Below are positions 26,575 through 36,151 of a DNA stretch of 64,000 bases, one piece after another. Each line of letters opens with the position of its first letter. Position 1 is the first letter of the stretch. The notes below the pieces were generated by a model. It did not search any database. It worked only from the letters and a program-made list of their open reading frames with translations, and was not told where the DNA came from. The stretch is taken from positions 592,648 to 656,647 of the forward strand of contig NZ_JAAKGI010000001.1 of assembly GCF_011762485.1 (NCBI RefSeq), given 5' to 3'. The stretch comes from Yeosuana marina (lineage in GTDB: Bacteria > Bacteroidota > Bacteroidia > Flavobacteriales > Flavobacteriaceae). Made by a program: the position numbers and the translations under genes.

Positions 26575-27003
26575 TTATGTTTTTAATATGGATATTTTAA
26601 AGGCACTTTTAAGTGTGTTTTTTAAAAAATAAAGCGTTATATAATATGGCAATAGAATACCAAGCGATAATATTCCTGCCATCCATTCTTTTAAAAAACT
26701 TGATGCTATTAATAGCGTAGAAAACATGAGTATAAACGGAAAGACATAAGCCCAAAAAACGGCTTTCAAGCCTAAAGCTTTTTTTAAAACTACTTTCACG
26801 TGTTCGTTAATGCTAAAGGAATCGTTTGAGTTTATGATTTCAATATCTTTAGTATTGGATTCTGATATACCACAGGCCGATTTTGCCCGACAAGATTCAC
26901 AATGCACATTTTGTTCTAAAGAGACAATAACAGAATCTCCAGTTATTTTTGAAATAACTCCTGAGTGGACAAATGTGTTTTTTTCAGATACTCCTAGATT
27001 CAT
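26575..27003 (-). CDS. RseC/SoxR-reducing-system-like membrane protein leading the rnf operon
   Basis: A 142-residue protein with an N-terminal soluble domain carrying cysteines in CESCRAKSACGI and two adjacent hydrophobic helices (about 80-125). This is the RseC/MucC layout. RseC homologues are often encoded with Rnf/Rsx genes; in enterobacteria the Rsx-RseC complex reduces SoxR. Here it is the first gene of the operon, 6 nt before rnfB. No SoxR-like gene is present, so its role in Rnf assembly or electron delivery is open. Confidence 0.85.
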   Translation of the reverse strand: MNLGVSEKNTFVHSGVISKITGDSVIVSLEQNVHCESCRAKSACGISESNTKDIEIINSNDSFSINEHVKVVLKKALGLKAVFWAYVFPFILMFSTLLIASSFLKEWMAGILSLGILLPYYITLYFLKNTLKSAFKISILKT

Positions 27004-27030
27004 ATCCTTTAAGTTAAAAAGTATACAATG

Positions 27031-27073
27031 CTAAAGTACTCGATGAGTATATGAGAATATATGATTTATATCA
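27031..27073 (-). promoter_or_regulatory. rnf operon promoter: CRP/FNR-like site plus -7 box
   Basis: The perfect palindrome TGATTTATATCA is not fully symmetric in its centre but has both TGAT/ATCA arms (27062-27073). It is 23 nt from a minus-strand -7 box TACTTTAG (27031-27038, one mismatch). The first gene of the operon starts 27 nt downstream. Confidence 0.7.
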
Positions 27074-27290
27074 GGTTATGCTAGGTTTTACATAGATTCT
27101 CGTTTACGAAAACGTTATAGTTTAAAAAAATATTATAGAATTGTAATCGATTACTCTATTTGTAAAGAAACGTTCATAATTTAACCAATTATAATTCTCG
27201 ATTTTTTTTTAGGTTAAAAGCTGATGCAATTAAAATATAAAGAAGAACTATGTAGTTGCAAAAAAGGATTTGAATATAAATTAGAGTTAA

Positions 27291-28482
27291 TTAGTATTTA
27301 GTACTTTCTTTATAAATGGCATCTAATAAATTATTTTTTTCTTTAGTATCGTTTCCTAATTGCCAAAACATGATGCCGCCTAACTTATTCTTTAAGGCAT
27401 AATTTGTTTTTAATCTAACTGAAACGGTATCATCGTAGGAAATAAAAATACTATCCTTTGCACTATATAAATAAGGAGCACTTGCTATGGAATCCCAATA
27501 CCTTTTATAATTGTTATTAGTTTCAAATTCTTTTCTTATTTGGCTATATGCACTCCAACCAATATATGGACCTTTATTAGGTTGGTAGAGTCCGTTGTTT
27601 TTTGGAGGAACTCCTTGCCAAGCACGACCATAAAAGGCAGCACCAATAATAATTTGCTCTGGCTTCACGCCCAGATTTTTACAATAATTGATTATTTTGT
27701 TAGCAGAACGTAGCTCGTAGTCATAGCCTAATTGTGCTAGTTCCTTCAATTACTGAATATTCAGGAGATTGTTTTAAATCGTCATTTTTAATCCAACCTA
27801 AAGGTGTGTGATGTCCTGTAAATGGAGACGAACCACTTGTTTGGTCGTAGGTCATAACATTCATATAATCTGCATATTTTAACACCTCATTAATTTCTAC
27901 ATTATCATAATAACGCTCCCATCCAGCAGAAGCAAATGTTAAGGTTTGATTTCTTTTTAAAGAGTTTAAAGCTTTTCTGAGCTCTTTCATTAAAAGTGTG
28001 AAATTTTGCTTGTCTTCAGGCCATCCTTTTGTCCCAGCAGCAGGTATTGTTGGGTATTCCCAATCGATATCAATACCATCTAACTGATATGTTTTATTAA
28101 ACTGAACAACACTATTTACAAATTTATGTCTACTTTCTGGTGTGTAAGCCATATCAGAAAATCCTTTTGAACCCCAACCTCCACAAGCTACCATGACTTT
28201 TAAGTTTGGATTATTTTTTCTCTGCGCTACTAGTTTTTTGAGTTTTTTGCCATAATCTTTATTTTGAAATTTCATTTCATTGTCAATTACTTTTGTAAAA
28301 GAAAAGATGATATGAGTTAGTTTATCTAAAGGGAGGTTTTCAGGATTATAATGTTCTTCTGGAACATAATAGGCAATAATTGAAAAAGATGGCGTGTTTT
28401 TATCTGAAGAATATGGAGTAACATTTACAACATACGGCATTAAACTAAAAATAATAATAGCGTAATATTTAAAATAATTCAT
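27291..28482 (-). pseudogene. GH18 chitinase gene split by a frameshift
   Basis: Two overlapping reading frames encode the two halves of one glycoside hydrolase family 18 protein. The first half (28482 down to about 27721) has a signal peptide, the beta-strand motif VMVACGGWG, the catalytic DGIDIDWEYP near residue 140 and MNVMTYDQTSG. It then runs into a stop after SVIEGTSTIRL. The second half (27749 down to 27291) continues in another frame with GAAFYGRAW and a final GGIMFWQLGNDT. The break lies at about 27722-27745 and a one-base change would restore a protein of about 396 residues. It is either a recent pseudogene or a sequencing error; the rest is undamaged, so decay is at most very recent. 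Confidence 0.85.
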
Positions 28483-28498
28483 TGGATTGATTTTTAAT

Positions 28499-29398
28499 TT
28501 ATTCTTTTTTGTAATCTACTAATTTTCTTGGTCCCTCAAGTACATTTCTTACTATTTGAAGAAACCCATTGTCTGTGGTATCAACCTGCCACTTAATCAG
28601 TGAAATCTCTCCATTTTCAATTTCAATACCAGTTATGCTGCGTGGATGCACACAACTACCATCGTTGAAAAATGCAATATCTCCAGGTTCAGAAAAACGA
28701 GGTCGGTGGGTATGGCCTACAATAGTTACTAAATTATTGTTATCAGTAATCCATTTTTTGATTCTGCGCTCAACCTTAATAAGTTCTTTGTAATTTTTGG
28801 CAGGACTTGTTGGGTCTGCAATGCCCATAATATTTAAAGGTTTCCAAAGAATTCTAACCATAAAACGACTCCATTTCCAAAACAGATAATTCCACCAATC
28901 TGCTTGATGACCATGCGTTAAAAATAGCTCCTGATTTGTTTGTGTATGTTTTAAAATAATGCCTTCATGGTATGTAATATCTTTAAACAACTCAACATCT
29001 TCTCCTGTTTTTACATCAAAATAGGTTGAGAGATATTTTTTGACATAATTCGGGTTTTTATATACCATATCATGATTTCCCCACATAGTGTGTAACCTAT
29101 GTTCTATATAAAATTGCTTCATGAGTAGATACACATTTTTATGGGCCTCAAAAACTGATTTAAAAAACAGGTTTTCCCATAACTCATCGCCATCACCAAT
29201 TTCACAATAAATAAAACCGTTATTGTAATAGTGTTTTAAAGCATGGAAGTAAATATTGCGGTTGTTAGCAAAGTCATCTGCAAAACTGTTGTCTCCTCTG
29301 TGACAGTCACTAAACAAAATAAATTTTGAAGTGTCATCAAACTCAATAACCTTAGCTGTTTTATAGGCGTTGTCTAACCGTTTTTTTGATGTGAGCAT
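28499..29398 (-). CDS. Calcineurin-like metallophosphoesterase
   Basis: A 299-residue cytoplasmic metallophosphoesterase. The metal ligands appear in order: FSDCHRG (Asp31, His33), GDGDELWE, WGNHDM, LTHGHQAD and GHTHRP, which together build the two-metal site. The GDGDELWE motif and the overall spacing recall the UDP-2,3-diacylglucosamine hydrolase (LpxH)-like branch, but the substrate is not certain. It ends 16 nt upstream of the chitinase start region and may be co-transcribed with it. Confidence 0.85.
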   Translation of the reverse strand: MLTSKKRLDNAYKTAKVIEFDDTSKFILFSDCHRGDNSFADDFANNRNIYFHALKHYYNNGFIYCEIGDGDELWENLFFKSVFEAHKNVYLLMKQFYIEHRLHTMWGNHDMVYKNPNYVKKYLSTYFDVKTGEDVELFKDITYHEGIILKHTQTNQELFLTHGHQADWWNYLFWKWSRFMVRILWKPLNIMGIADPTSPAKNYKELIKVERRIKKWITDNNNLVTIVGHTHRPRFSEPGDIAFFNDGSCVHPRSITGIEIENGEISLIKWQVDTTDNGFLQIVRNVLEGPRKLVDYKKE

Positions 29399-29457
29399 AT
29401 AGTAAATGTAAACAAAAAAGTAATTTAATTTGAAACACTTTTTTAAATTCTAGGGTA

Positions 29458-30225
29458 TTAATTTTTTAGTTTTTGAATGGCATAGGGAAGTATGCGCTCA
29501 ACAAATTTGGTATAAGCTAATTCTGAAGGATGTAAATTATCAGAAGCTACTAAATCTGGATTGTCTAAGCCCATTCTTGTAATGTCTGTAATCGGTATAA
29601 AATCTATATTTTTTGAATCACAATAGTTTTTCGCAAAGTTATTATAACGGTCTATATCATTAGAAATAGTTTCATTACCATTCCCAAAAGGTGTGTACGC
29701 ATAATCTGGTATTGATACCACAATAACATTACTTGAATCTCCTTTAGCTTTTGCAATGGCTATGTCGATGAGTTGGGGAAATTCGCTTTCATAGACAGAA
29801 AAAGGCTTATTTTGAAATTGATTGTTAACACCAATTAAAAGTGTTACTAAGTCAAAATCGGAACTAGGGTTTTCAGAATTTATAGCATTTATTAAATTAG
29901 TTGTTGTCCATCCAGTCCTTGCAATAATTTTTAATTCAAATGTTTTGTTGGAATCAAATTCTGCAATTAAAGCATCTTTTAACTGTTCTGGAAATCTGCA
30001 AGTTTCGCATACACTCTGTCCAATTGTGTAACTGTCTCCTAAGGCAAGCAATTTGTAGTTATCTTGGGGGTTCGTGTTTTCTTCGGTAGTTTCATCAGTT
30101 ACAGATGTGTCATCTGGAACGGTTATTTGGACGTCTTCGGTTTTTTCTTTTTCTTTTAAAACAGCAGTTTCACTGTTACAACTATAAGTTATGCAGCAGA
30201 TTATTAAGTAAAATACCTTTTTCAT
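29458..30225 (-). CDS. SGNH/GDSL-family hydrolase, lipoprotein
   Basis: A 255-residue esterase-type protein. It begins with a lipoprotein signal ending at Cys16 (CITYSC), then an acidic Thr/Glu-rich linker to about residue 55. The catalytic SGNH blocks follow: GDSYTIGQS (Ser65), a glycine in the ART-G segment, LIGVNNQF in which the usual ND becomes NN, and DNLHPSELAY with the Asp/His pair. The enzyme is probably anchored on the periplasmic or surface side and removes acyl groups from a carbohydrate or lipid. The true substrate is unknown. Confidence 0.85.
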   Translation of the reverse strand: MKKVFYLIICCITYSCNSETAVLKEKEKTEDVQITVPDDTSVTDETTEENTNPQDNYKLLALGDSYTIGQSVCETCRFPEQLKDALIAEFDSNKTFELKIIARTGWTTTNLINAINSENPSSDFDLVTLLIGVNNQFQNKPFSVYESEFPQLIDIAIAKAKGDSSNVIVVSIPDYAYTPFGNGNETISNDIDRYNNFAKNYCDSKNIDFIPITDITRMGLDNPDLVASDNLHPSELAYTKFVERILPYAIQKLKN

Positions 30226-30276
30226 TTTTTTCCATAAATATACATATTTATCTATTCTTAAGTTATTTGCAAAAAA

Positions 30277-30306
30277 AAAATGCTTCTTTAACTAAAGAAG
30301 CATTTT
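30277..30306 (-). terminator. Terminator downstream of the acyl-CoA dehydrogenase gene
   Basis: A 14-bp perfect inverted repeat (30277-30290 with 30293-30306) with a very tight loop is flanked by an A run that reads as a T run on the minus strand. Confidence 0.85.
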
Positions 30307-30326
30307 AATTAAAATAGTATTAAAGT

Positions 30327-31505
30327 TTATTTAAAAGCATTTAAGCCTGTAATATCTAAACCTGTAATAAGTAGATGAATATCGTGTGTGCCTTCATAGG
30401 TAATCACGCTTTCCAAATTCATAGAATGACGCATAATGCTATATTCGCCTGTAATACCCATGCCTCCTAAAATTTGTCTTGCTTCACGTGCTATATTAAT
30501 AGCCATATCTACATTATTCCGTTTAGCCATTGAAATTTGCGCAGAGGTTGATTTATTCTCATTACGCAAGGTTCCTAAACGCCAAGTTAGTAATTGAGCT
30601 TTAGTAATCTCAGTAATCATTTCGGCTAGCTTTTTTTGTTGTAGTTGGAATTGACCAATAGGTTTACCAAATTGCATACGTTCTTTACTGTATCTTAAGG
30701 CGGTATCATAACAATCCATGGCAGCACCAATAGCTCCCCAGGCAATGCCATATCTTGCAGAATCTAAACATCCAAGTGGTGCGCCTAAACCAGACTTATT
30801 AGGTAATAGATTTTCTTTTGGAACTTTCACGTTGTCAAAAATAAGTTCACCAGTTGCACTTGCACGTAACGACCATTTGTTATGTGTTTCAGGGGTAGAA
30901 AACCCTTCCATACCACGTTCAACAATCAATCCATGTATGCGGCCACTTTCATCTTTAGCCCAAACGACTGCTACTTGTGCAAAAGGCGCATTAGAAATCC
31001 ACATTTTCGCACCATTCAATAAATAATGATCGCCTTTATCTTTAAAGTTGGTAGTCATACCACCTGGATTACTTCCATGGTCTGGTTCGGTTAATCCAAA
31101 ACATCCCATCCATTCTCCACTTGCTAACTTTGGTAGATATTTTTGACGTTGTTCTTCGTTACCATATTTCCAAATAGGATACATAACTAAAGATGATTGT
31201 ACAGAGGCTGTACTTCTAACACCTGAATCACCACGTTCAATTTCTTGCATGATGAGTCCATAGGACATTTGGTCTAAACCAGCGCCACCATATTCCATAG
31301 GAATATAAGGTCCAAAAGCGCCAATATCTGCTAAACCTTTTATTATTTGAGTTGGAAACTCTGCTTTTTGGGCATACTCTTCAATAATAGGAGAAACTTC
31401 ACGTTTTACCCATTCGCGAGCAGCGTCACGAACTAATTTATGTTCTTCAGTTAAGAGTTCGTCTAAATTATAATAATCTGGTGCTTCAAATAAATCTGGT
31501 TTCAT
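30327..31505 (-). CDS. Acyl-CoA dehydrogenase, glutaryl-CoA dehydrogenase-like
   Basis: A complete 392-residue FAD enzyme. The family signatures are CFGLTEPDHGSNPGGM and the C-terminal GGMGITGEYSIMRHSMNLES. The catalytic base is Glu371 in TYEGTHDIH. The N-terminal sequence and the arginine in SARYGIAWG are typical of the glutaryl-CoA dehydrogenase branch, which oxidises glutaryl-CoA to crotonyl-CoA in lysine and tryptophan breakdown. It is a single gene with its own terminator. A minus-strand -7 box TAAATTTG at 31579-31586 is a plausible promoter. Confidence 0.9.
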   Translation of the reverse strand: MKPDLFEAPDYYNLDELLTEEHKLVRDAAREWVKREVSPIIEEYAQKAEFPTQIIKGLADIGAFGPYIPMEYGGAGLDQMSYGLIMQEIERGDSGVRSTASVQSSLVMYPIWKYGNEEQRQKYLPKLASGEWMGCFGLTEPDHGSNPGGMTTNFKDKGDHYLLNGAKMWISNAPFAQVAVVWAKDESGRIHGLIVERGMEGFSTPETHNKWSLRASATGELIFDNVKVPKENLLPNKSGLGAPLGCLDSARYGIAWGAIGAAMDCYDTALRYSKERMQFGKPIGQFQLQQKKLAEMITEITKAQLLTWRLGTLRNENKSTSAQISMAKRNNVDMAINIAREARQILGGMGITGEYSIMRHSMNLESVITYEGTHDIHLLITGLDITGLNAFK

Positions 31506-31636
31506 GCTATTTAGTTATATGTTAAATGCATAATTCTAAAATTATACAATCTTTTTTTATTAAAAATGTAATAGATATCAAATTTAACTAAAGTAAATGA
31601 TTTTTATGTTACTGATAAGAGAAATAATTTAAGGTA

Positions 31637-32725
31637 TTATCGATTTAAAAATTTAGCAAGTAAACAATGAAAATGGTGCACACCTTGCTCTCTTGTTGGC
31701 GAAAATCGTCCCGCTTTATAAAATGATGAGCGCACCCCTTTTTGTACATTTTCTACAATAGCTTCATCTTCTTGTTCTACTTTATCTAATGCACTACCAG
31801 CACCTTTATTCAACTTGTCTGAATCATATACATAAGATATAAAAGATACTTTAGTTTTGTTTATGCTTAGTGGCTGTACAATGTTTATAGAAAGTCCCCA
31901 GGGGTAAAAATTAAACATCATATTAGGGAAAACCCAGTAGTAATAGGCAGCTACATTTTTGCCGTAATCAATATGATTTTTGGGTAGATTAAATACGTTT
32001 TTAGTATCTTCAGTATATCCAATTTGTAGATTGCAAAAGTCATAAACTTCCGTTTTATAACTCCCATAATCCAATACCGCATTTAAGTCTTTATGAACAA
32101 AGGGAACATGAAATCCTTCCAAATAATTATCACAATATAATGCCCAATGAGCATGAACTGTAAAGTTTTTATTTAATGATGGATCTAAAATAAATTCATT
32201 CAAAGGCAAAAATCCTATGCGTTCATTCATCTTATCAATGACTTGCTGAAAATCAAAAGAAGGGTTTAATCCAGCAAACAAAAATGGCCCCCATTTTTTT
32301 AAAGGAAATGTATGAAGATTGTCACAAGGCTTAGGGAAATCTTGAGTCTGTCCAAACTCAGGCATATGCTCAAAGTCCCCTTTGAGATTAAATCGTCTAC
32401 CGTGATAGGTACAGGTTAGCTTTTTTGAAAGTCCCGATTTTAAAGCCACTAAATTTCCTCTGTGAGTGCATACATTGGTTAAACAAGATATGGTATTATC
32501 AATATCTTTAGTAAGTAACATAGGTTCTGTTAGATAGCCATCAAGTAAAATTAATGGATAGGTTGATTCTTTTAATGAAACCAATGATTCATCACCAATC
32601 CATTGCCAAGATTTTAAAAATATTTTTTCTTTTATAGTTTCAAAAAGAGTGTTATCTCTATAAAATGAAGCAGGAAGTGTTTCTGCTTTTGTAATATCAG
32701 GGTTAATTTTAAAATTATATGACAT
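31637..32725 (-). CDS. Rieske-type aromatic-ring-hydroxylating/N-demethylating oxygenase, alpha subunit
   Basis: A 362-residue oxygenase with a Rieske [2Fe-2S] domain (Cys86-x-His88 in CTHRG and Cys105-x2-His108 in CTYHG) and a mononuclear iron site in DNYLEGFHVPFVH (Asn200, His206, His211). The spacing resembles choline/carnitine monooxygenase-type proteins and Bacteroidota homologues of unknown substrate. No reductase gene lies beside it; the [2Fe-2S] ferredoxin in this window could serve but that is inference. It is transcribed divergently from the amino-acid permease. Confidence 0.87.
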   Translation of the reverse strand: MSYNFKINPDITKAETLPASFYRDNTLFETIKEKIFLKSWQWIGDESLVSLKESTYPLILLDGYLTEPMLLTKDIDNTISCLTNVCTHRGNLVALKSGLSKKLTCTYHGRRFNLKGDFEHMPEFGQTQDFPKPCDNLHTFPLKKWGPFLFAGLNPSFDFQQVIDKMNERIGFLPLNEFILDPSLNKNFTVHAHWALYCDNYLEGFHVPFVHKDLNAVLDYGSYKTEVYDFCNLQIGYTEDTKNVFNLPKNHIDYGKNVAAYYYWVFPNMMFNFYPWGLSINIVQPLSINKTKVSFISYVYDSDKLNKGAGSALDKVEQEDEAIVENVQKGVRSSFYKAGRFSPTREQGVHHFHCLLAKFLNR

Positions 32726-32799
32726 ATACTATTTAATTGTATATTTAACTGCCCTGTAATTTACATAATTAAAGTATATCTACTTTTAAAATTCACTAA

Positions 32800-34107
32800 A
32801 TGAATTCAAAACCACAAAAAATTGGTTTAATCACAGCAACGTCTTTAGTTGTTGGCAATATGATAGGAGTTGGGATATTTGTGTTACCAGCAGCTTTGGC
32901 TAAATACGGTAGTATTAGTTTATTGGGTTGGGTTTTTACGGCGACAGGTGCATTAATCCTAGCTAAAATATTCAGTAATTTAAGCAAAATTATTGTTAAT
33001 AAAAGTGGTGGTCCTTATGCATATTCCAGAGAAGGTTTTGGCGATTTTATTGGGTTTTTAATGGCTTGGGGTTACTGGATTTCATGTTGGGTAGGAAATG
33101 GTGCCATAGCCATCGCCATTGTGGGAGCTTTAAGTTTCTTTTTCCCTGTGTTGGAAACAAATTCGTTATATTCTGTTAGTATTGGATTGTCCTTAATCTG
33201 GCTTTTTACTTGGATTAATACTGGAGGTATCAAAGAATCAGGAATCGTTCAGGTTATAACAACAGCATTGAAGCTATTGCCTTTGGCCTTTGTTATTATT
33301 GTTGGCATTTTCTTTTTTGATTTTGATAATTTTCCAGCATTTAACTTAACAGGAAAAAGTAATATGGCAGCATTTCCTATGGTAGCAGCCTTAACATTAT
33401 ATGCATTTATTGGGATTGAATCTGCTACCATTCCCGCGGAAAATATTGAGAATCCAGGGGTTGTTGTTTCAAAAGCGACTATGTTTGGAACGATATTAAC
33501 GGCTATTGTTTATATTTTGGCCACCGTGGTTCTTTTTGGAATACTTCCAACGGATATTTTGCAAAATTCTCCAGCACCATTCGCCGAAGCAGCTAAGCTA
33601 ATTTCTGGACAATTTGGTGGATATTTTGTGGCGGTAGGGGTCATTATCTCTGGTTTGGGTGTTTTAAACGGGTGGATATTAATAACAGGTCAATTGCCGC
33701 TAGCCACCGCGAAGGATAATTTGTTTCCAAAAATTTTTAAAAAAGAAAATAAGAAGGGAGCTCCTGTATTTGGATTGATTATTGGTGGCGTATTATCTAC
33801 CGCTGTGATGCTTATGAATTTTACAAAAGGACTTGTAGACCAGTTTCAGATTATTGTTGAAATTGTTGTATTTACAGCTCTTATGGCGTATTTGCTAACG
33901 TGTGCAGCGTATATTTTAATTATTATTGAAAGGAAATTGCACCTCAATAGTTGGGTCAAAACCTTTGTTTTAGGAGGGTTAGGGTTTTTGTATTCTCTTT
34001 GGACTATCTACGGATCTGGGCCAGATACGGTTTTTTATGGTTTAATCTTGTTGCTTTTAGGTATTCCGTTTTATCTTCTGATGCTTTACAACAAAAGAGA
34101 AAAATAG
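32800..34107 (+). CDS. APC-superfamily amino acid permease/antiporter
   Basis: A 435-residue transporter with 12 hydrophobic segments. The substrate-site signature GNMIGVGIFVLPAALAKYG in helix 1 and GGPYAYSREGFG near residue 70 are typical of the basic amino acid/polyamine antiporter branch (AdiC/PotE-like). The FIGIESATIPAENIENP segment in helix 6 agrees. It lacks the long tails of eukaryotic members. Substrate is not certain; arginine/agmatine or other amino acid exchange is likely. Its stop codon touches the stop of trmN6 on the other strand. Confidence 0.85.
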   Translation: MNSKPQKIGLITATSLVVGNMIGVGIFVLPAALAKYGSISLLGWVFTATGALILAKIFSNLSKIIVNKSGGPYAYSREGFGDFIGFLMAWGYWISCWVGNGAIAIAIVGALSFFFPVLETNSLYSVSIGLSLIWLFTWINTGGIKESGIVQVITTALKLLPLAFVIIVGIFFFDFDNFPAFNLTGKSNMAAFPMVAALTLYAFIGIESATIPAENIENPGVVVSKATMFGTILTAIVYILATVVLFGILPTDILQNSPAPFAEAAKLISGQFGGYFVAVGVIISGLGVLNGWILITGQLPLATAKDNLFPKIFKKENKKGAPVFGLIIGGVLSTAVMLMNFTKGLVDQFQIIVEIVVFTALMAYLLTCAAYILIIIERKLHLNSWVKTFVLGGLGFLYSLWTIYGSGPDTVFYGLILLLLGIPFYLLMLYNKREK

Positions 34108-34824
34108 CTACATCTTTAAATAAAAATCTTTGGTAAGGTTTATGTAGTCCTGAGTATACTCATGCCTTGAAGTTTCAATAATGAGTTCCTCTGTTTTTAC
34201 ATCGCTTTCGCGGAATGAAAATTCTAAAAGACTTCGTTTTATATCAGAAGTTTCATTGCCCTTTACATGAAGAATTCTGTTTGGAAATAAATTAAAGGTT
34301 GACGCTAAAGAGACAAAGTTTGCTTCTTCTTTAAAAGGAATAATAACTGAAAAAATTCCATCTTCTGAAAGTAATTGAGATACGCTTTCAAGTAAGTGAC
34401 TAAATGGTAACGCATCAGAAAAACGAGCCATGTCACGTTGGTTATTATCAGTTTTATAATTTTCAGAATAGAATGGAGGATTGGATACTATGATATTGTA
34501 TGTGTCTTCAATCTCATCAACAAACTCTTCTAAAGACGCGTGATAACAAAACAAACGATCGCCCCAAGGGGCATTTTCAAAATTGTCAACACACTGTTCA
34601 TAGGCATCATCGTCAATTTCAATCGCATCAATAAGTTCTGCTTGGCTACGTTGTGCTAACATCAGCGAAATGATACCCGTACCAGCTCCAATATCTAATA
34701 TTGAAAAGGGATTTTTTTCTAAAGAAACCCAAGATCCAAGTAAAACAGCATCTGTACCAATTTTCATGGCGCAACGGTCTTGATTTACGATGAATTGTTT
34801 GAAAATAAACGGTTTCTTAGACAT
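34108..34824 (-). CDS. trmN6: tRNA1(Val) (adenine-37-N6)-methyltransferase
   Basis: A 238-residue SAM-dependent methyltransferase of the YfiC/TrmN6 family that modifies A37 of tRNA-Val. The N-terminal KQFIVNQDRCAMKIGTDAVL is the family signature; motif I is DIGAGTGIISLMLAQ and the catalytic motif IV is NPPF (VSNPPFYSENY). Length and motif order are as expected. It is monocistronic and converges on the permease gene. Confidence 0.9.
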   Translation of the reverse strand: MSKKPFIFKQFIVNQDRCAMKIGTDAVLLGSWVSLEKNPFSILDIGAGTGIISLMLAQRSQAELIDAIEIDDDAYEQCVDNFENAPWGDRLFCYHASLEEFVDEIEDTYNIIVSNPPFYSENYKTDNNQRDMARFSDALPFSHLLESVSQLLSEDGIFSVIIPFKEEANFVSLASTFNLFPNRILHVKGNETSDIKRSLLEFSFRESDVKTEELIIETSRHEYTQDYINLTKDFYLKM

Positions 34825-34970
34825 GGCTTGGTTTAATTTTTTTATTAAATAGTTAAAAAGTCATAATTTCTATAAAACTATGTTAAAAATAATACTATTA
34901 GGAGTCTTATTTGAGTTATAAATACGTAAATATGATTCAGAAGGATAAAGTAAAAAATAAAACATGACAC

Positions 34971-35420
34971 ATGAGACATTTGGAAAAAGTTTTTAGGAGG
35001 TTAAACGAATTATTAATTATGAATTATGAGGTTGAAATAATTTATCTTGAAGCTCATGATATAGTAAATGATGAAGATTTAAGAACATTTTTTAGGGAAA
35101 GAAATTTTGAAAGAAATGAATTTGGAAGGGCCTTAAAGAGAGAAGTAGTTAAGCTTGGGGGCAGCCCAAAAGGATTAAATGATTTAAGTGACAGGTATTA
35201 TAAGGATTGGATGAAGTTCAAAGAATTGCTTGATACAGATAATGAATATGAGCTATTGAATGAAATTAGCAAGATAAAAAGACGCAATATAGCAGCTTAC
35301 AATAAGCTTTTGCAAGAGAGAAATTTATCATTGTCGCTTTGCAAATTATTGGTGAAACAAAGAGATAGTGTTCAAATGTCTTTAAATTCGTTAACAACTA
35401 AAAAAGCAATCCTTGTTTAA
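34971..35420 (+). CDS. DUF2383-like helical protein
   Basis: A 149-residue, almost entirely helical protein with heptad-like charge patterns. The sections LIMNYEVEIIYLEAHDIV, LRTFFRERNFERNEFGRAL and the later LSLCKLLVKQRDSVQMSLNSL resemble the ferritin-like four-helix PA2169/DUF2383 family, whose function is unknown. There is no visible metal-ligand set. The start is uncertain: a methionine at residue 17 (MNYEVE) would fit the family better. It ends in front of a bidirectional terminator shared with rimM. Confidence 0.6.
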   Translation: MRHLEKVFRRLNELLIMNYEVEIIYLEAHDIVNDEDLRTFFRERNFERNEFGRALKREVVKLGGSPKGLNDLSDRYYKDWMKFKELLDTDNEYELLNEISKIKRRNIAAYNKLLQERNLSLSLCKLLVKQRDSVQMSLNSLTTKKAILV

Positions 35421-35440
35421 TTGAGTTGGATTAGTGAGAA

Positions 35441-35479
35441 AAGCACAAAAGCCGACCCTTAAAGTCGGCTTTTGTGCTT
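35441..35479. terminator. Bidirectional terminator between the DUF2383-like gene and rimM
   Basis: A perfect 16-bp inverted repeat (35441-35456 with 35464-35479) with a 7-nt loop lies between convergent genes and has T-rich flanks on both strands. Confidence 0.88.
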
Positions 35480-35483
35480 TAAA

Positions 35484-36008
35484 TTATAAGTACAAATCAA
35501 TCAACCCTTCTGGTGTATTTACGATAACGGTTTTTTTCTTTCTGTCAACCGTTACAATAAATTCATCATTAACAGGAATTAAAATTTCTTTACCATCTTT
35601 TTCTATTTCAAACAAGGCTTGAGCAGTAGTGTCATTAACTCCTGTTATAGTTCCAACTAGGCCATAGTTTTTGTCTTCAATAGTAAAACCAATAACTTCA
35701 TGGAAATAGAATTTATTACCTTCAAGTTTTGGCAAAAATTCCAGAGGTAAATACACGTCACTCTTTATTAAGCTATCGGCATCGGCTTCTGTCGTGACAT
35801 CTTCAAACTGCACACGCAGTAAATTAGATTTATGCAACTGAGAACTTTCGATAAAAAAAGGTATGAATGTATTTTTGTAATCAAGAAAAACGGCCTCTAG
35901 ATTTTCATAAAGTTCCGGCTCATCTGTATCTAGCTTTATAAGTAATTCTCCATTAAAACTATACTTTCTAACAATTTTACCTAGATAAAAACAATCTTCA
36001 ATTTTCAT
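35484..36008 (-). CDS. rimM: 16S rRNA processing protein RimM
   Basis: RimM binds ribosomal protein S19 and the 30S head and assists 16S rRNA maturation. The N-terminal barrel (DCFYLGKIVRKYSFNGELLIKL) and the PRC-like C-terminal domain (FHEVIGFTIEDKNYGLVGTI, then GKEILIPVNDEFI) are both present. I start it at the ATG at 36008 (174 residues), which matches the usual length; a further upstream ATG at 36044 would add 12 residues unlike the family. It follows rpsP, the common order in this phylum. Confidence 0.92.
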   Translation of the reverse strand: MKIEDCFYLGKIVRKYSFNGELLIKLDTDEPELYENLEAVFLDYKNTFIPFFIESSQLHKSNLLRVQFEDVTTEADADSLIKSDVYLPLEFLPKLEGNKFYFHEVIGFTIEDKNYGLVGTITGVNDTTAQALFEIEKDGKEILIPVNDEFIVTVDRKKKTVIVNTPEGLIDLYL

Positions 36009-36101
36009 AACAAATCTATCTGTTTGAGTGCGGTTTAAAACCATTAAATATCAAGTTAATTATACCTTGACTGTACTCTATGTGACACTTATGGGTATAA
36101 A

Positions 36102-36128
36102 AAACTCCGATAATTATTATCGGAGTTT
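36102..36128 (-). terminator. Hairpin between rpsP and rimM (terminator or attenuator)
   Basis: A 13-bp perfect inverted repeat (36102-36114 with 36116-36128) with T runs on the minus strand lies after the rpsP stop and before rimM. It probably lowers rimM expression relative to the abundant S16. Confidence 0.75.
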
Positions 36129-36151
36129 AAAAGTATAAAAAAATAATATTT

